From NCBI GenBank assembly GCA_002224055.1, contig AZLU01000161.1, positions 60,219 through 96,238 on the forward strand: 36,020 bases of DNA. Direction: 5' to 3'. The notes beneath the pieces are model-generated. The model had not been told where the DNA came from. It was given only the letters and a program-made list of their open reading frames with translations, and did not search any database. The DNA comes from Pezizomycotina sp. ARF18 (Eukaryota; Ascomycota). How positions within the stretch are numbered: the stretch's first letter is position 1; every line of letters begins with the position of its first letter. Below are positions 20,221-30,899 of the stretch, piece by piece. The position numbers were made by a program, and so were the translations under genes.

Positions 20221-20996
20221 GGAGTTATTGGTGTTTTGCATTCTTGAGTTTTAATTCGTTTTCTCTTCTTATTTCCCTATACATCTTCTTTGGAGTCCTT
20301 GCTACACTGTTTTCATCTTGGTCTTTTCTTTGGCGTTTTTACAGGACACTCATTCATCTTGGGACGTTTCATTTGTTTGAAATATTTCCTTTGTCCAACA
20401 TTCACCCCTTTCCATTTGTCCTTTCGTATCCTCTTTTGCATTTCATTAAGGCGCTCTTTACGATTTCCTTTGTTATGTATGATTTCCTTTGTTTTTTTTT
20501 TTTTTTTTTTTTTTTTTCTGCTATTCCGCATAGCTCGGGGCGTTACCAGTTGCCAGTCTCGGATCATCTTCCGTATGGCTATTTCACGATCCACAAGACT
20601 TGCTATCTTAATTTTGTGAATATCTCTCTGTCTTGAGATATTCCAGTCACGTATTAGACGAAAGAGTTCTTGATACGTCTAGCAAGCATTTCAGAAAAGT
20701 ACCTGATTACTTTCAAGCTATTGGCACACTAGACCAAGTAATTACTTAACACTGTTATATTTAATTTTCGATGTACTATACTAAAAGAAAAAAAAAATAC
20801 ATTATCATATCAGACAATATGTGCGTTGTCCTTTTGTACAGTTCCAGACTGCCATTGTATTTTTATAGATAGGTTATACTAGAATAGAACTGACTTTTTG
20901 TACTATAGACCTCTTTCATGTAAACTTGTTTCTCTATTATTAGACAAGACATATGTATTATATAGTTAGATGGATATTAGCGTTTGAAATGTGACA
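20221..20996. other. Convergent 3' flanks, no gene
   Basis: T-rich 3' flank of the gene ending at 20220, with a T26 run, then AT-rich DNA up to the stop of the minus-strand gene. Overlapping Phe-rich ORFs here come from the T-rich composition. Confidence 0.45.
20492..20517. repeat. T26 homopolymer
   Basis: Twenty-six consecutive T, the longest homopolymer in the window, about 270 bases 3' of the gene ending at 20220. Confidence 0.95.
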
Positions 20997-21953
20997 CTAC
21001 TTGTACATTACACTAATTTGATGCATGTGGATATTGGCTGTTGCATGTTTACTTTGAGCTGTCAACGTGGTGGAAAATTCCCACGCTTCGAATATTGACT
21101 TCAAGTCCAGATCTTCTCCCTCGAAACCACTTCTGCAGAACACTGAGCTCACGAGCGCTTGCTCTGACGTTTTATCCAAAGCCAATTTCCACCGGAGGTA
21201 GCGCTCAGGTTCCTTCCGGCTGCGATGGCCGTCGGGGAACTGATACGGCGGCTCAGAGTATTCTGGGCCGTCTGAGTCGTGTGAGTCGGAATCACTGTCA
21301 GAAGTTTCAACCTCCGACCTAGACTTAGACTCAGGCTCAGGCTCAGGCTCAGGCTCGGAATCTTCCTCGGCACTAGACTCAATGGGCCGGTAAGGCTAAA
21401 AACATTCTCCATACCCCGGGGGCTTAACGTCGGGGGATAAATACGGCATCCTGTAAGCATCCTCGCTGGAAATCCAGCGGCTTACCGTGTGACGACCACC
21501 GCCGCTCTCTCTTACGTAGGTAAGTTACTTTGCTCCTTTTTTGTGGGTAGATGAGTAATTGCGGTCATTGCTTACTTCGTCACCACTGCAGCGCCGGGGT
21601 GCTATGGAGCCGAATGGGCTTAAGGGGTTGTAATGTTTTCGGCTCCTGCCTACCGGTTTCCAGTTGACACCGTGCTGGACCACGGTGAGGGGATAGCGGG
21701 ATTGCATAATGTAACCCAGTTCTCTTTTAGATAGATTATATCTCGGTGGCTTTTTGCACTTGATGGCGATTAACTGGAATGGCTTTTCTATCATGGTGGG
21801 CGGGCCTAGAGGCGTTCTAGTAAGAATCATGTGCGGTTTGATAGGTGACAATATCTTCTCCAGATTGTCACGGTGTCTACTCCAAATATTGCGCATTTTT
21901 GTGAAAATTCTTCTACGGTTTTTTGTCATGAGGAGTGAATTTCTCGTGCTCAT
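20997..21953 (-). CDS. Uncharacterised protein, basic N-terminus and acidic repeat middle, two exons, one in-frame TAG
   Basis: Exon 1 is 21953-21576 (126 codons from ATG); a GTAAGC donor and an AG acceptor at 21507 define a 69-bp intron; exon 2 runs 21506-20997 in phase, ending TAG. Exon 1 is very basic with NLSKRELGYIMQSRYPLTVV then WKPVGRSRKHYNPL. Exon 2 reads TVSRWISSEDAYRMPYLSPD, an acidic (EP)n stretch encoded by a CTCAGG hexanucleotide repeat, SEVETSDSDSDSHDSDGPEY and a C-terminal KTSEQALVSSVFCRSGFEGE. A single TAG at 21396-21398 interrupts exon 2 between GYGECF and PYRPIES; no plausible second intron removes it. That may be a substitution, an error or true loss. No family recognised; the mixed basic/acidic make-up would suit a nuclear protein. 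Confidence 0.45.
21330..21353 (-). repeat. Hexanucleotide microsatellite (CTCAGG)4
   Basis: Four perfect CTCAGG units with degenerate copies on each side. In the minus-strand gene they encode alternating Glu-Pro. Six-base units keep the frame when copy number changes, so the acidic stretch is likely variable in length between strains. Confidence 0.85.
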
Positions 21954-21959
21954 TATAGG

Positions 21960-23140
21960 ATCTCCGTATTGTGCTTATTTGACGACCTTGAACTTGAATC
22001 CATCATACTCTAGCCCAGAAAACTTCAGACATCTTGAAGCAAAATTGCGAGATATACTCATTGCTCTGAGAAACCTGAAATAGAGAATGATTGCAACGCG
22101 ACTACAAAATGATAGATATAACAGACAACAACTCGCGATTATATTTTCTATGCTTGATTTATTAAAGTATCTGTCACTATTATTACCAAGTTAGCGAGAG
22201 AATTACAGAGGGCGGACCCCGCTGACACGCCTCATAACCACTAGCAACACCTACCTAGAAACAAAACACCCCCCCAAAAGATTGTTTGTTTACCATCGAG
22301 ACCATTAACTCTGCAGTTCTTCCACCATTCTCCAATGGGGGAATACGGGAGAGAGAAACTCTCAGCAATGCCATGCATGACGCGCGGCGCGCAGATACCT
22401 CCTGTTGTATAAGACCCCCTCAAATACACGTGTCTGTTGGGATACGTTGTCATTCTACCCACCGGCCCGCCACACCCCCCCTCACCAATCGCACCGTATT
22501 CCACCCCCTCTAATTATTATGCGGGCACACATTTACCGCAGATAATGGCAATCTTGAGGGACTTTTAACACAAATAGAATATAGAACAAGGTTATGTTTT
22601 AAGTTTACTCGACGATCTTCCGAATCGTGTTATGGCTCATACAAGGTTATAAGTCTGTAGTTCTGAGCACGAATTGATGCTTGTGAAGTGTGAGCTCAGG
22701 GGATTTCCGGAGCTTGAGAAATTTAGTTTAGATCATTTTTGAGAGAAAGGTGAATTGTCTGTGGTATCCTTTAACCCTCGACTCGTAAGACTTATACGAA
22801 GAACGATTATCCGAGGCGAAACCTAATGTAAAAAAGGCCGCCTTTTGACTGGCGGCTTGCTTGAGAGGGTATCTATTTAAATTTTGTCTCTTAGGGTTGA
22901 ATAGAAAGCAAAATGCTGCTAAATAATGAAAGAGTTACATCGTCGTGTTGCTTAGTTGAGTTGAATACCCATGCCCTCCTCGAACTTCGATGAAGTTAAC
23001 GTGTCGAGCTGAAGACACCGCTGTAGTTTATCTAATGTCTTTTCTAAATTCTGTTGGAAAGAATCAATCTCTCTCCTTGATCTATGAATATAGGTCGTAA
23101 AAGCTCTAAAAAACAGATACCAAAATAACCGTGCGGAGCA
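21960..23140. other. Intergenic, no gene supported
   Basis: ORFs at 21754-22083 (+, partly antisense to the gene on its left) and 22241-22513 (both strands) lack any signature. A C-rich stretch (22265-22280) and an AAAAAAGGCCGCC/GGCGGC short inverted match near 22830 are the only local features. Confidence 0.4.
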
Positions 23141-23144
23141 CCAA

Positions 23145-25198
23145 TCACTTTACCTCCGCGGTCTCTGAGCTGGCTGACTCTGAGCTGGAACCATCAGCCT
23201 CAGCCTTTTTTCCCTTAATACTTCTCCACTCCATACCAGTCGATGCCAAAAACGCAACCGCAGCTAACGCAACAGCGCAAAAAAACACCTTGCTCAGCGA
23301 ATCGTTATACACCTGCAAAACCTTCCCAAGTACCTTTCCGGCACGGCAGCCCTCAGCCCGGTAGCTCCCATATCGAGCACATCCCTTGGTTCCAATCCGG
23401 GGATATTACTCTTTCTGATTCCCTCCAGCAACTGTCCCGTAAACACATTCTGCGCGAGTGACAGCCATATCGCGCCGCCGATGATCTGCGCAAATATAAG
23501 CACAACGGCACCGGTGGGTACATCCTTCGAGTTCAGTACTGTTTGCGCACCCGTATGTGCCTGTTGAATTCCGAGACCGGAGCCCATCGCCATGACGATT
23601 TGGAACCCTATCCAGTTCCGAGTTGGAGAAGTAGGGTTTAATGTCGTGGATAGAGTGCAACCGGTGAGTAGGAGGGCGGCGCCGATGATCATGAAAGGGG
23701 TGTAGTAGCCCGTTTTGGCGACGCCGTAGCCAGAGATGAAGGAGAAGAGGACGCGGCCGAGTGTGAAAGGGAGAATTCGGGTTCCGGATTGGAGAGGGTT
23801 ACGCCTTGGATTGCTTGGAACCAGATCGGCAGCTAGCAATAGTGAGAAAAAATGGTTAGCTCTGCAAATACATATTCAGCGGAATTAGTACATGAAAGGA
23901 TAATGAGGGAATCATTCTAAGATCAACAGTAAGAGCATCAGGAGCTACTCGCATAGTAATCGAATATATTCACCGCAGAACCCGCCGTGAATACGTAGCA
24001 GGAACTGCAAGCTACCGTCCGCTGGCTTATTATCCGCGGTGGCACGGTCGCTTTATCCTTCCTCCAAACCTGTATCCCAACAAATCCTACCAGCGCCACC
24101 GAACAAACCACCAAAACACTGATGACCTGCCCACTGCTCCACGCATATTTCGCTCCTCCCCACTGCAGTGCGACAAGCAGTAATATTACACCGGGTAGCA
24201 AGAATGCTGTACCGGGGAGATCCATCTGATCTAGCTTCTCCCTCCACGTCAACTTGGACGGGGAATTAGCACCCTTGGGGTGGAAGAAGAAAAACATCGC
24301 GACGACGGCTGTTAAACCGATGGGGAGGTTGAGATAGAAGCACCAGCGCCACGTCGCTTTGGTCGTAAAGGCTCCACCGATTAGCGGTGCTGTTAGTGCT
24401 GCTACGCCGTACATGCCGCTGTAGGAGGCGACGAAGATGGGTCGGCGATGGAGCGGGAGAGAGCCTGCTAAGATACTGATTTTTCCCAGAGTTAGTAAAA
24501 GAAGCTGCTTCTATTGGATGTTATAGAGAAGCAGAACAACGCTTACATTATGAAGCCTGCGTTGATACCGGCGCTTCGAGGCCAGCACATGCTCGGCCGA
24601 CGATGAAAGCGCTGGACGTCGGGGCTGTCGCGCATAGCAGCGATCCAACTTCGAAGATTATGACGGATATGAGAAAAACGTTCTTGACGGAGTAGAAAGA
24701 AAATAGCTTTCCGTAGATAAGCTGGAAGGATGCGAAGGTCATGAAGCTGGAGTAAACATGGTTTAGTAAATTAAGGTGATTTGCATGAACAGCACTTCTC
24801 CAATGACTCGGAGATTACACTTACTAAGCCGAGCCGTACCACCCGATATCGTTGATGGAGTGGAACTCATCGCTGATTCTAGGTATGGCAGTCGCGATTA
24901 TTGTTTCGTCCTATAGTGAAAAGAAAAAGGGTAAGTTTTCTGGGAACTATATCGAAAAACTACGGAGGATATTCCATACCAAGGCGCACAGAAATACTGA
25001 AGCGGCTAGCGATGCGATAATGATCGCTAAATTGATGCCATGCTGATAACCATCGTCCTTGGAAGCCGAAGAGTCGAGTTCGGCTGTGGAATCTTGAGTG
25101 ATCCTAGGGGCTTCGGCGGCCTTCGGTGTAAGGGCATCAACTGCTGCATTCGGAGCTGCTTGTAATGCAACCTCGCGCTCTCCCTCCCCGGACGCCAT
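23145..25198 (-). CDS. MFS drug:H+ antiporter, DHA2 (14-helix) type, five exons
   Basis: Exons run 25198-24980, 24910-24825, 24746-24547, 24475-23953 and 23832-23145, about 572 residues. After a hydrophilic N-terminus, helix 1 ends SVFLCAL and splices to DETIIATAIPRISDEFHSIN, the hallmark 'LD.TIIATAIP.I' of fungal DHA14 exporters. WYGSAYFMTFASFQLIYGKL, GRACAGLG...GINAGFI, the RWCFYLNLPIG motif and YYLPIWFQAIQGV follow in order, with the ending VYNDSLSKVFFCAVALAAVA and a Ser/Glu-rich tail. Such proteins export drugs, toxins or metabolites across the plasma membrane by proton antiport. Three single bases are missing (GG near 23338, GGG 23796-23798, near 24577). Intron 4 begins with GC instead of GT (23952-23951) if the protein is to read FDYY-LPIWF. 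It lies in tandem with the AsaB-like gene upstream, which suggests export of that pathway's product. Confidence 0.85.
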
Positions 25199-26648
25199 AT
25201 CGCGAAGTCGGGCGGCGAGAAGGGCGAGAAGAAGACAAAGGAGGAGGAGGAGGAGAAGGGACTGATGTCCCTATTGGCGATCAATGCGATTTTTACTAGA
25301 GAAATTCGTAAAGAAAAATCGGAGATTCACAGGAAGGGAAAATTCTACGCTTAACGTAATTCACTCGAAGATAAGGCAAACGAAAAAGAGCCGCGATTAG
25401 CATCCGAAAGTGTCGGGTTGCTATGACGACATGAGCAGGGTACACGCCGTATGCGCCTTGTTTATGACTCGCTTTGTAATGACTTTCCTGAATAGAGAAA
25501 AGGAATACGGTGGACCGTCTTGACCGGTCATATAACGTTCTGCCCACAGAGATAGCTTTTGATCGTCACTGCCCCTTTGGCTTACGTGTTGCGGGGTTTA
25601 AAAGTTGACAGACAAGGCTTGACCTTGTCTGGGCTGCCAAGGGGGGCAGCTATGGTGCGCTCCTGAACCCTGACAGACCTGTCAAGAAAATGCTGGCTAT
25701 CCCGCTCTTCCGGCTTTGCTCCCGGCGCACTGCGCACCGTTTTTTCGAGATTTGCTTATCTTATGGATGTGTTCTGGTAAGATTTTCTGTCACTGGAAAG
25801 AGCTCGTCGTACTCGTGCTGTGCTTATATTATCGGTCACGGTAACCGCCTTGTATCCTGCTCGGGATGTTGTACGCTACGATAATGTCAGATAACGGAAC
25901 GCTGCACTCTGACTGCATGAACATGGATTAATCTGCGGGAACATAGCTCGTTCGTGCCACACGTGTTCTATTATATGCTTCCCGATCACCGTCAATATAT
26001 TTGAGAGAAACGTAGAGCTATTGATATAGCCGCGTATCCGTGTTTGAGCATTCTTCATCGGTTTGTATGCTCCACGAAAAAGATTACTTTTTGCTTTTGT
26101 TTTGTGTGAATGATCTTCAACGTTTCCTCTTTCATGTATGTAATACGTTATCTATTTGAGAAAGTTGATGATTAACATATTGGAGTATTCCAATGCCTGG
26201 AAGCTCTCGGTTCCTAGTGCTTTCCCGGATATCATATACAAGAAAACCCCTTGCAGAAAACAGCTTATGTGCTCTTAACTGCATTCTGACAATCCCGCAA
26301 AAGAATATGCTTCTAAATAAGGTATCTAATGATCATTTCACATGAAGAAAGCTTGAAGCCTTCCGTTGCGCGAAATCAAAACGCAGAGGTAATAGAAACA
26401 TCACAGACATCACGTCTATGCTATTTCCACAATATTGATAAACCAAGCTTCTAGTTAAAATTTCTCGGCAAGCAACTCGGCACGTAAGAGATTCATTTCT
26501 TCGTCAATTTTCCATCTCTCTGGCCACAAGCATGAGTGCTTACGAGTCAGGATCGCCAGTTACACTGGGATCTCAACTCATTTCTTCTATCACTCTCAGA
26601 TGTACTTCTATTTCCTCCCAATTTCCTGATGATACCTTAAATAATCTC
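25199..26648. other. Promoter/spacer between MFS exporter and AsaB-like gene
   Basis: About 1.45 kb without a supported gene. Short ORFs (25296-25547 -, 25690-25884 +, 26532-26771 + overlapping the 3' end of the next gene) have no signature. It contains two adjacent perfect inverted repeats near 25610-25650. Confidence 0.45.
25610..25650. promoter_or_regulatory. Two adjacent inverted repeats
   Basis: AGACAAGG (25610-25617) pairs with CCTTGTCT (25623-25630) around a 5-base loop; directly after it GCTGCC (25633-25638) pairs with GGCAGC (25645-25650). They lie about 410 bases upstream of the MFS start and 1 kb downstream of the AsaB-like stop. They could be paired operator half-sites or hairpins. 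Their role is unknown. Confidence 0.35.
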
Positions 26649-27921
26649 CTATTCGGCATCTGTGTCCTTGATTTTACTGATGACAATGGATCTTGTCTCC
26701 ATACTCTGCCGGGGAGGAGCGTCCGGACGTGCACGCTCGTTGACGAACGATACGTGCGGACAGACTATTAAAGTAACTCGGTGTTAATAGTAACTGTCCA
26801 GAGGGAAGGAAAAGCAAAAGATGAGACTTACAGCGGGCATCGTTACCAGGGTGGCTATCGTACATCGTCATGACGAGAACCTGTGTTCCCACGAGGACAT
26901 GTGTTAGTGCTCTCTTGTCTGTCTTTCCAGCAATGGTGATTGCGCGTGGATAAGTAGGGAATACTCACATCCTCCGGGGTTTGTCCCTCGATCCAACACC
27001 TAGAAATTTCCGTGGAATTAATTTTAACAAGCACTCAAAAGAGAGATTAACAAAAGGCAATTCAGGGGCAGAGGGGATTTTCTTACCACTGCTGGTTTGG
27101 GTTATACTTGAGGTAGTAAACCTCGCCGACGGAGTGAGGGTATACGCGGTCGGCCGCGATGAGGTCCTTTGGATCGATACTGCTGGCGTCGCAGAAGGCA
27201 ACGGGCAGTCTTCGATTACGAGGAGGAGAGGCCGCCAGGTGCTAATTTATCACAAATGTTAAAGAGATATTTCCGTGAACCTTAGTTGTATCCCGAAGAG
27301 AATCCAGGGAAATCGTATAAAAACCTACTTCATAACACGGACGCGGTAGCCCGGCTTCAGGTACTCCATCTGACCGTCTATGAGATGGTTAAAGAAGATT
27401 TCCGGGCCGGATTTCAGCGTTACGTCTACATGGTTTGGTCTGTTAATCATTTTGATCCCTTAGTTTGTAAGTCAAGAGAACAGAAAAACCGATACCATTG
27501 TGAGCTCCCCTCGCCCTTGGTTCAACAACCAACGTATCCAAACATCGACTTTATCCCTCTGCTTCTCATCGTTCAGCCTCGTGCGTAAATCGTACGTATG
27601 CACGAAAACAGCATCGAGCTTTTCTTTCAGCCACTCCGCGATCTCCTCGCGGTGGCGGCGGGCGCCTTCGACGGTGAGGACGTCCCACATCGTCTCGCTC
27701 TTCTGCTCATATAGCTGGAAGCCGTTGACAGGCAGCGTCTTGGACTTGTCATCCTTGACATCGATGAGATTGTGCCGGTGTTCCGTGAACTCGATGTTAT
27801 CGAGCCGGTGGCCCTTTTTGAAGAATTCGGCGCCGTTGGAGAGGAGCGCCCCGTAGGGCTTCTCGGTCTTGTAGAGATCGAGGTCTGCTAGGTGCTCGAT
27901 GTTGGCGGATATGGAAGGCAT
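26649..27921 (-). CDS. GA4-desaturase-family / AsaB-CmcJ-like oxidoreductase, six exons
   Basis: Exons are 27921-27496, 27439-27329, 27241-27087, 26999-26969, 26880-26832 and 26764-26649, with introns of 56-88 bp. Total is about 295 residues, the usual size. The N-terminal half has KPYGALLSNGAEFFKKGHRL and DNIEFTEHRHNLIDVKDD, then LPVNGFQLYEQKSETMW. Later exons give KPGYRVRVM joined to NTWRPLLLV, the family's 'R...+N.WRPL', then CDASSIDPKDLIAADRVYPH and GEVYYLKYNPNQQW, DVLVMTMYDSHPGNDARFCP, and APPRQSMETRSIV at the end. Related genes (asaB, GA4 desaturase, CmcJ) act in fungal and bacterial specialised metabolism as oxygenase-type enzymes. One C is missing near 27196; the exon 1/2 junction needs a +1 or -2 change, so that splice is uncertain. 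Same strand as the MFS exporter. Confidence 0.7.
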
Positions 27922-29615
27922 ATTGGGCAGATGGGTGTAGGAGGGAACTGTTTGGGTGTAAAAATTAAAATGATTAGTAGTGAATAGCTGAAGAATATTA
28001 GGTTCTTTTTGGATTTAAGTTAGAATGCCCTTGGAGGAGGGTGAGGCCGACGCTCTTATTGTTAACAAGTTGGATACGCGGTTTAAGTATCAAACGCCCA
28101 ACTGATCATTCGTTCTCGAGCTCTATTCTCTTACAGAGAAGGGGTATTGGAGAGCATACTTCGTTCTGCTGGTATAATTGTCCATAGCGGTATCTCGCCG
28201 GTACCCAGAATCTATCGTATGGTTACTTGAACCTGGCAAGCATCCCTGAGAGAAGGAAACGCATTCTCGAGCGTAGGGCCGCCAGGATACATCCTCAGAG
28301 ATAAACAAAAACCCAGCGTAAATAAGATCAGTAGGTAGATGCGTCCGCTATGACCACTGTTACTAGGTTATGTTTTCGTTCGAAATTGTTTCCTTCCAAA
28401 GGGAAGCTTTGAGAAACACCAAATCCCAGCGAGAAACCTGGCTTCTCTGACGATCATCGATGCTGAAGAGTTATTACGAAATGTTTAATAACACCTCGAC
28501 TGCATATTTGCCTGCGAGATAGAGTATAGTAGCCATGGAATTCAACTCTTTACCCCGTATTTTACAGCGCAATCGCCAAGTTTTCTCGTTGACAATCTTC
28601 AGCGAGCGAGCCGTAATATTAGCCGTACGCAGGGCCTGATAGCGATGCTCAAGTGTGGAAGATAACAAAGATCTAGGATAAAAGAGGCACTGTTCCAGGG
28701 ATATGATGGAAGCCTTAAGGGAGACGGGTCCTTATATGCCAACAAGGTAGTATTTTGGCATTGAGGGGTGCCCTTGGAGCACAACGGTGCAGACGAATAG
28801 TTTAAACGAATAAGCTGTTCGCCATGTAATCTCCACCTTCTGAGGTGCATGTGTTGTTGATTTTACTGAATATTGGCGCGCAGGGGTATGGTTTAAAACG
28901 GCAAAGACATTGTAACGCCAAGTTTGCGCCTGGTGGTACTGCCCTACAATCTGCTAGTAAGATGATGTAGATAATATAATTACTTGCTACTTCAATCCTG
29001 AACACGCTCAGTAGTTATCCCTGCTGTGCTACGAATGGATGTGCTGATAATCCTGCTGATAACGCAATCTCGACTCTGAATGTAGGTGAAATAGGCTGAG
29101 TGGTGAAAGCACATATCGACGGCATGAATCTTAAACATCTCGTTAAGTCCGAGTCGCCGAAGAGGTTTAGATGTCGGTGTCGAAGCCGGTCATTGTTTTC
29201 ACCTTAGTTATCCACAAACTATTGATCCTTTTGTAGAATAAGCTATGAAATCAAAGTTCCAGAATATTGACGTGCTCTCGAAAGCGATATCTCTCCATGT
29301 CAAAGGATTGGGAGCTCCACAATCCAATCGTTCCATGGTTATTTTCGAGCCCTTCGGAAAGCAGCTCCAATGTCCAGATAACGAATGAAATCTCTTCTCG
29401 GTCTCTTTTGCTCTAGAGGACATCGAAATCTCGCATAGTAGGAAATCTCGGTCAGAGGACTTTGCTATCATCCATTCCGGTCGTCAGGGGTGTCGCACCG
29501 TAGACTTCATGGAATCCGGCTTGACGAAGAAGCTTGCTAGTGCTGCTTGAGAGAGTCCGCGGGGACTTCAGTATACTTCTCTAGTTCACCAAGCTATGCT
29601 CAAACACAGTCTCTT
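27922..29615. other. Intergenic, no gene supported
   Basis: The largest empty interval. Short minus ORFs (28474-28668, 28599-28850, 29208-29471) have no recognisable motif or splice partner. The last 200 bases are the promoter of the small gene at 29766. Confidence 0.4.
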
Positions 29616-29619
29616 CGTC

Positions 29620-29627
29620 TATAAAAG
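29620..29627 (+). promoter_or_regulatory. TATA box
   Basis: TATAAAAG, a canonical TATA element, followed by a pyrimidine-rich leader with CA/TC repeats, 146 bases before the ATG. It is the clearest core promoter in the window and suggests strong or inducible transcription. Confidence 0.65.
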
Positions 29628-29765
29628 AGGTCTTTGTTCCCACTCTTCTCATCCTCTCATCATCAGCTCACTAGTCCAGAGTCCAACAGCATCTTCAGAA
29701 TCCAACAATCCATTTCATCTCAGATACATCTTTTTCCAAACCCAAAACTTTATATATCACCAAAA

Positions 29766-30073
29766 ATGCCTCCCTCCAGCCAGCAGACCTTCGATTTCTT
29801 CTCCCAAGTCAGCACCAAGAACCTGCCCGAGAAGGACGAGAAGCAGCAGCCGTGGACCGCTTTCCACGAGCCCAACAAGGACCTCATGAACTCGGGCTCC
29901 ATCCTCGTTGAGATTCCGAAGACTGAAGAGACCGGTAAGCCTCTTTCTAGCAACTGCACCGTTTCAACTGTCAGGCTTTTTTTTCCGAATGATGTTCAGT
30001 AGCTAATTATTAATCTCTTGCAGGCGGTTACCTTGGCCGCTCCACCCAGACCGGCTCCCTCGGTGGTCACTAG
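29766..30073 (+). CDS. Small hydrophilic protein, 72 residues, two exons
   Basis: Exons are 29766-29934 and 30024-30073; the intron is GTAAGC...CTCTTGCAG with a CTAAT branch-like motif, 89 bp. The product starts MPPSSQQTFDFFSQVSTKN and ends GYLGRSTQTGSLGGH. It has no Cys, signal peptide or membrane helix, and is probably soluble and partly disordered. Codons are strongly G/C-ending (CTC, AAG, CCC, GAG), unlike most genes here, which together with the TATA box points to high expression. The frame is fully intact. I recognise no named family, but the compact, regular gene suggests a conserved fungal small protein. Confidence 0.8.
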
Positions 30074-30079
30074 ATGTGG

Positions 30080-30590
30080 GAGATACCGCGTAGCGCATAG
30101 GAACCAAATGCTTTTATATTTTCAGAGTCATTTATTGAAAATTTATGTTTTCTTTCCTTCTTGTATAACTGCGAGTGGTGCTGTTTCAAGTAGCTCAGTG
30201 TCAAGCTATCTCCATGAAGGTTTTTTTCTAGGCATCAGGCCTTTTTCCTTCTTTGTCAAACTGGCTCAGCGTCTTGTATTCGTAGTATAGTTCAATGGTA
30301 CTGGTGGTTGAACTCTTGATCGGAAGTCTTCGTGCGACTGTTTGTCAATGAGTCAAACGCTCTAACGTACTTTCGCTTCTCCAATTTCTGATGAGAGAAA
30401 AATTAGAATTAAAATTACCCCAGTTGTGTTGTTAACCTGAGGTCTTGAAACTAGTATATTACATGAAAAGTTTCTATTCTATATCTTGATCGCCTTCGGG
30501 CCCTCACGTCACCGTGATTATACAATTACACGGACATTTTCTATATGTCGCTATATAATAGCTTTTGTCGATTTAGACATGACGTATTTG
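30080..30590. other. Convergent 3' flanks, no gene
   Basis: Three-prime flank of the 72-residue protein gene and of the minus-strand gene that follows. Nothing else seen. Confidence 0.45.
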
Positions 30591-30595
30591 AACTC

Positions 30596-30894
30596 CTACA
30601 AATCCCATAGGTTTTCTCCGATCGCGTGGAGCCGTTTGAGATCCTCCCCGAATTCCTCGTAGAACTCGTTCTCGCCGTCACGTTCGTTCGACTCCGTGCT
30701 ATTATCTCGGGATTTCCTCTTTTTCGTGTCCTTTGTGGTTGCCGTCGCCAGCGGCGAAGGAGATCCTTCCGTCTCGTGCTGGTTTGAGGGAGTAGAGGCA
30801 TATTTTTGACTTTTGGGAGGAGAGGTTTTGTGTGTCAAGTGGTCAAGATGCAGGATTTTCGCGGCTTTTGGAGGAGGATCGCGTTGCGGGCCAT
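30596..30894 (-). CDS. Small disordered charged protein, about 100 residues (one frameshift)
   Basis: The start is ATG 30894. One base is missing in the CCC just after it (GGG 30888-30890 on the plus strand); restored, the frame reads QRDPPPKAAKILHLDHLTHK, then a Ser/Pro/Thr/Lys-rich middle (TKDTKKRKSRDNSTESNERD) and a helical acidic end, ENEFYEEFGEDLKRLHAIGE, stopping at 30596. The KKRK cluster could be a nuclear localisation signal. No family recognised. The short C-terminal helix with Phe/Tyr/Leu/Trp may be a binding motif. Confidence 0.55.
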
Positions 30895-30899
30895 CTTTT

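Noticed and set aside
20205-20636. Plus ORFs of 109-143 codons rich in Phe
   Set aside because: They arise from T-rich 3' flanking DNA and run through the T26 tract.
27500-27856. Plus ORF of 118 codons, Ser-rich
   Set aside because: Antisense to exon 1 of the AsaB-like gene.
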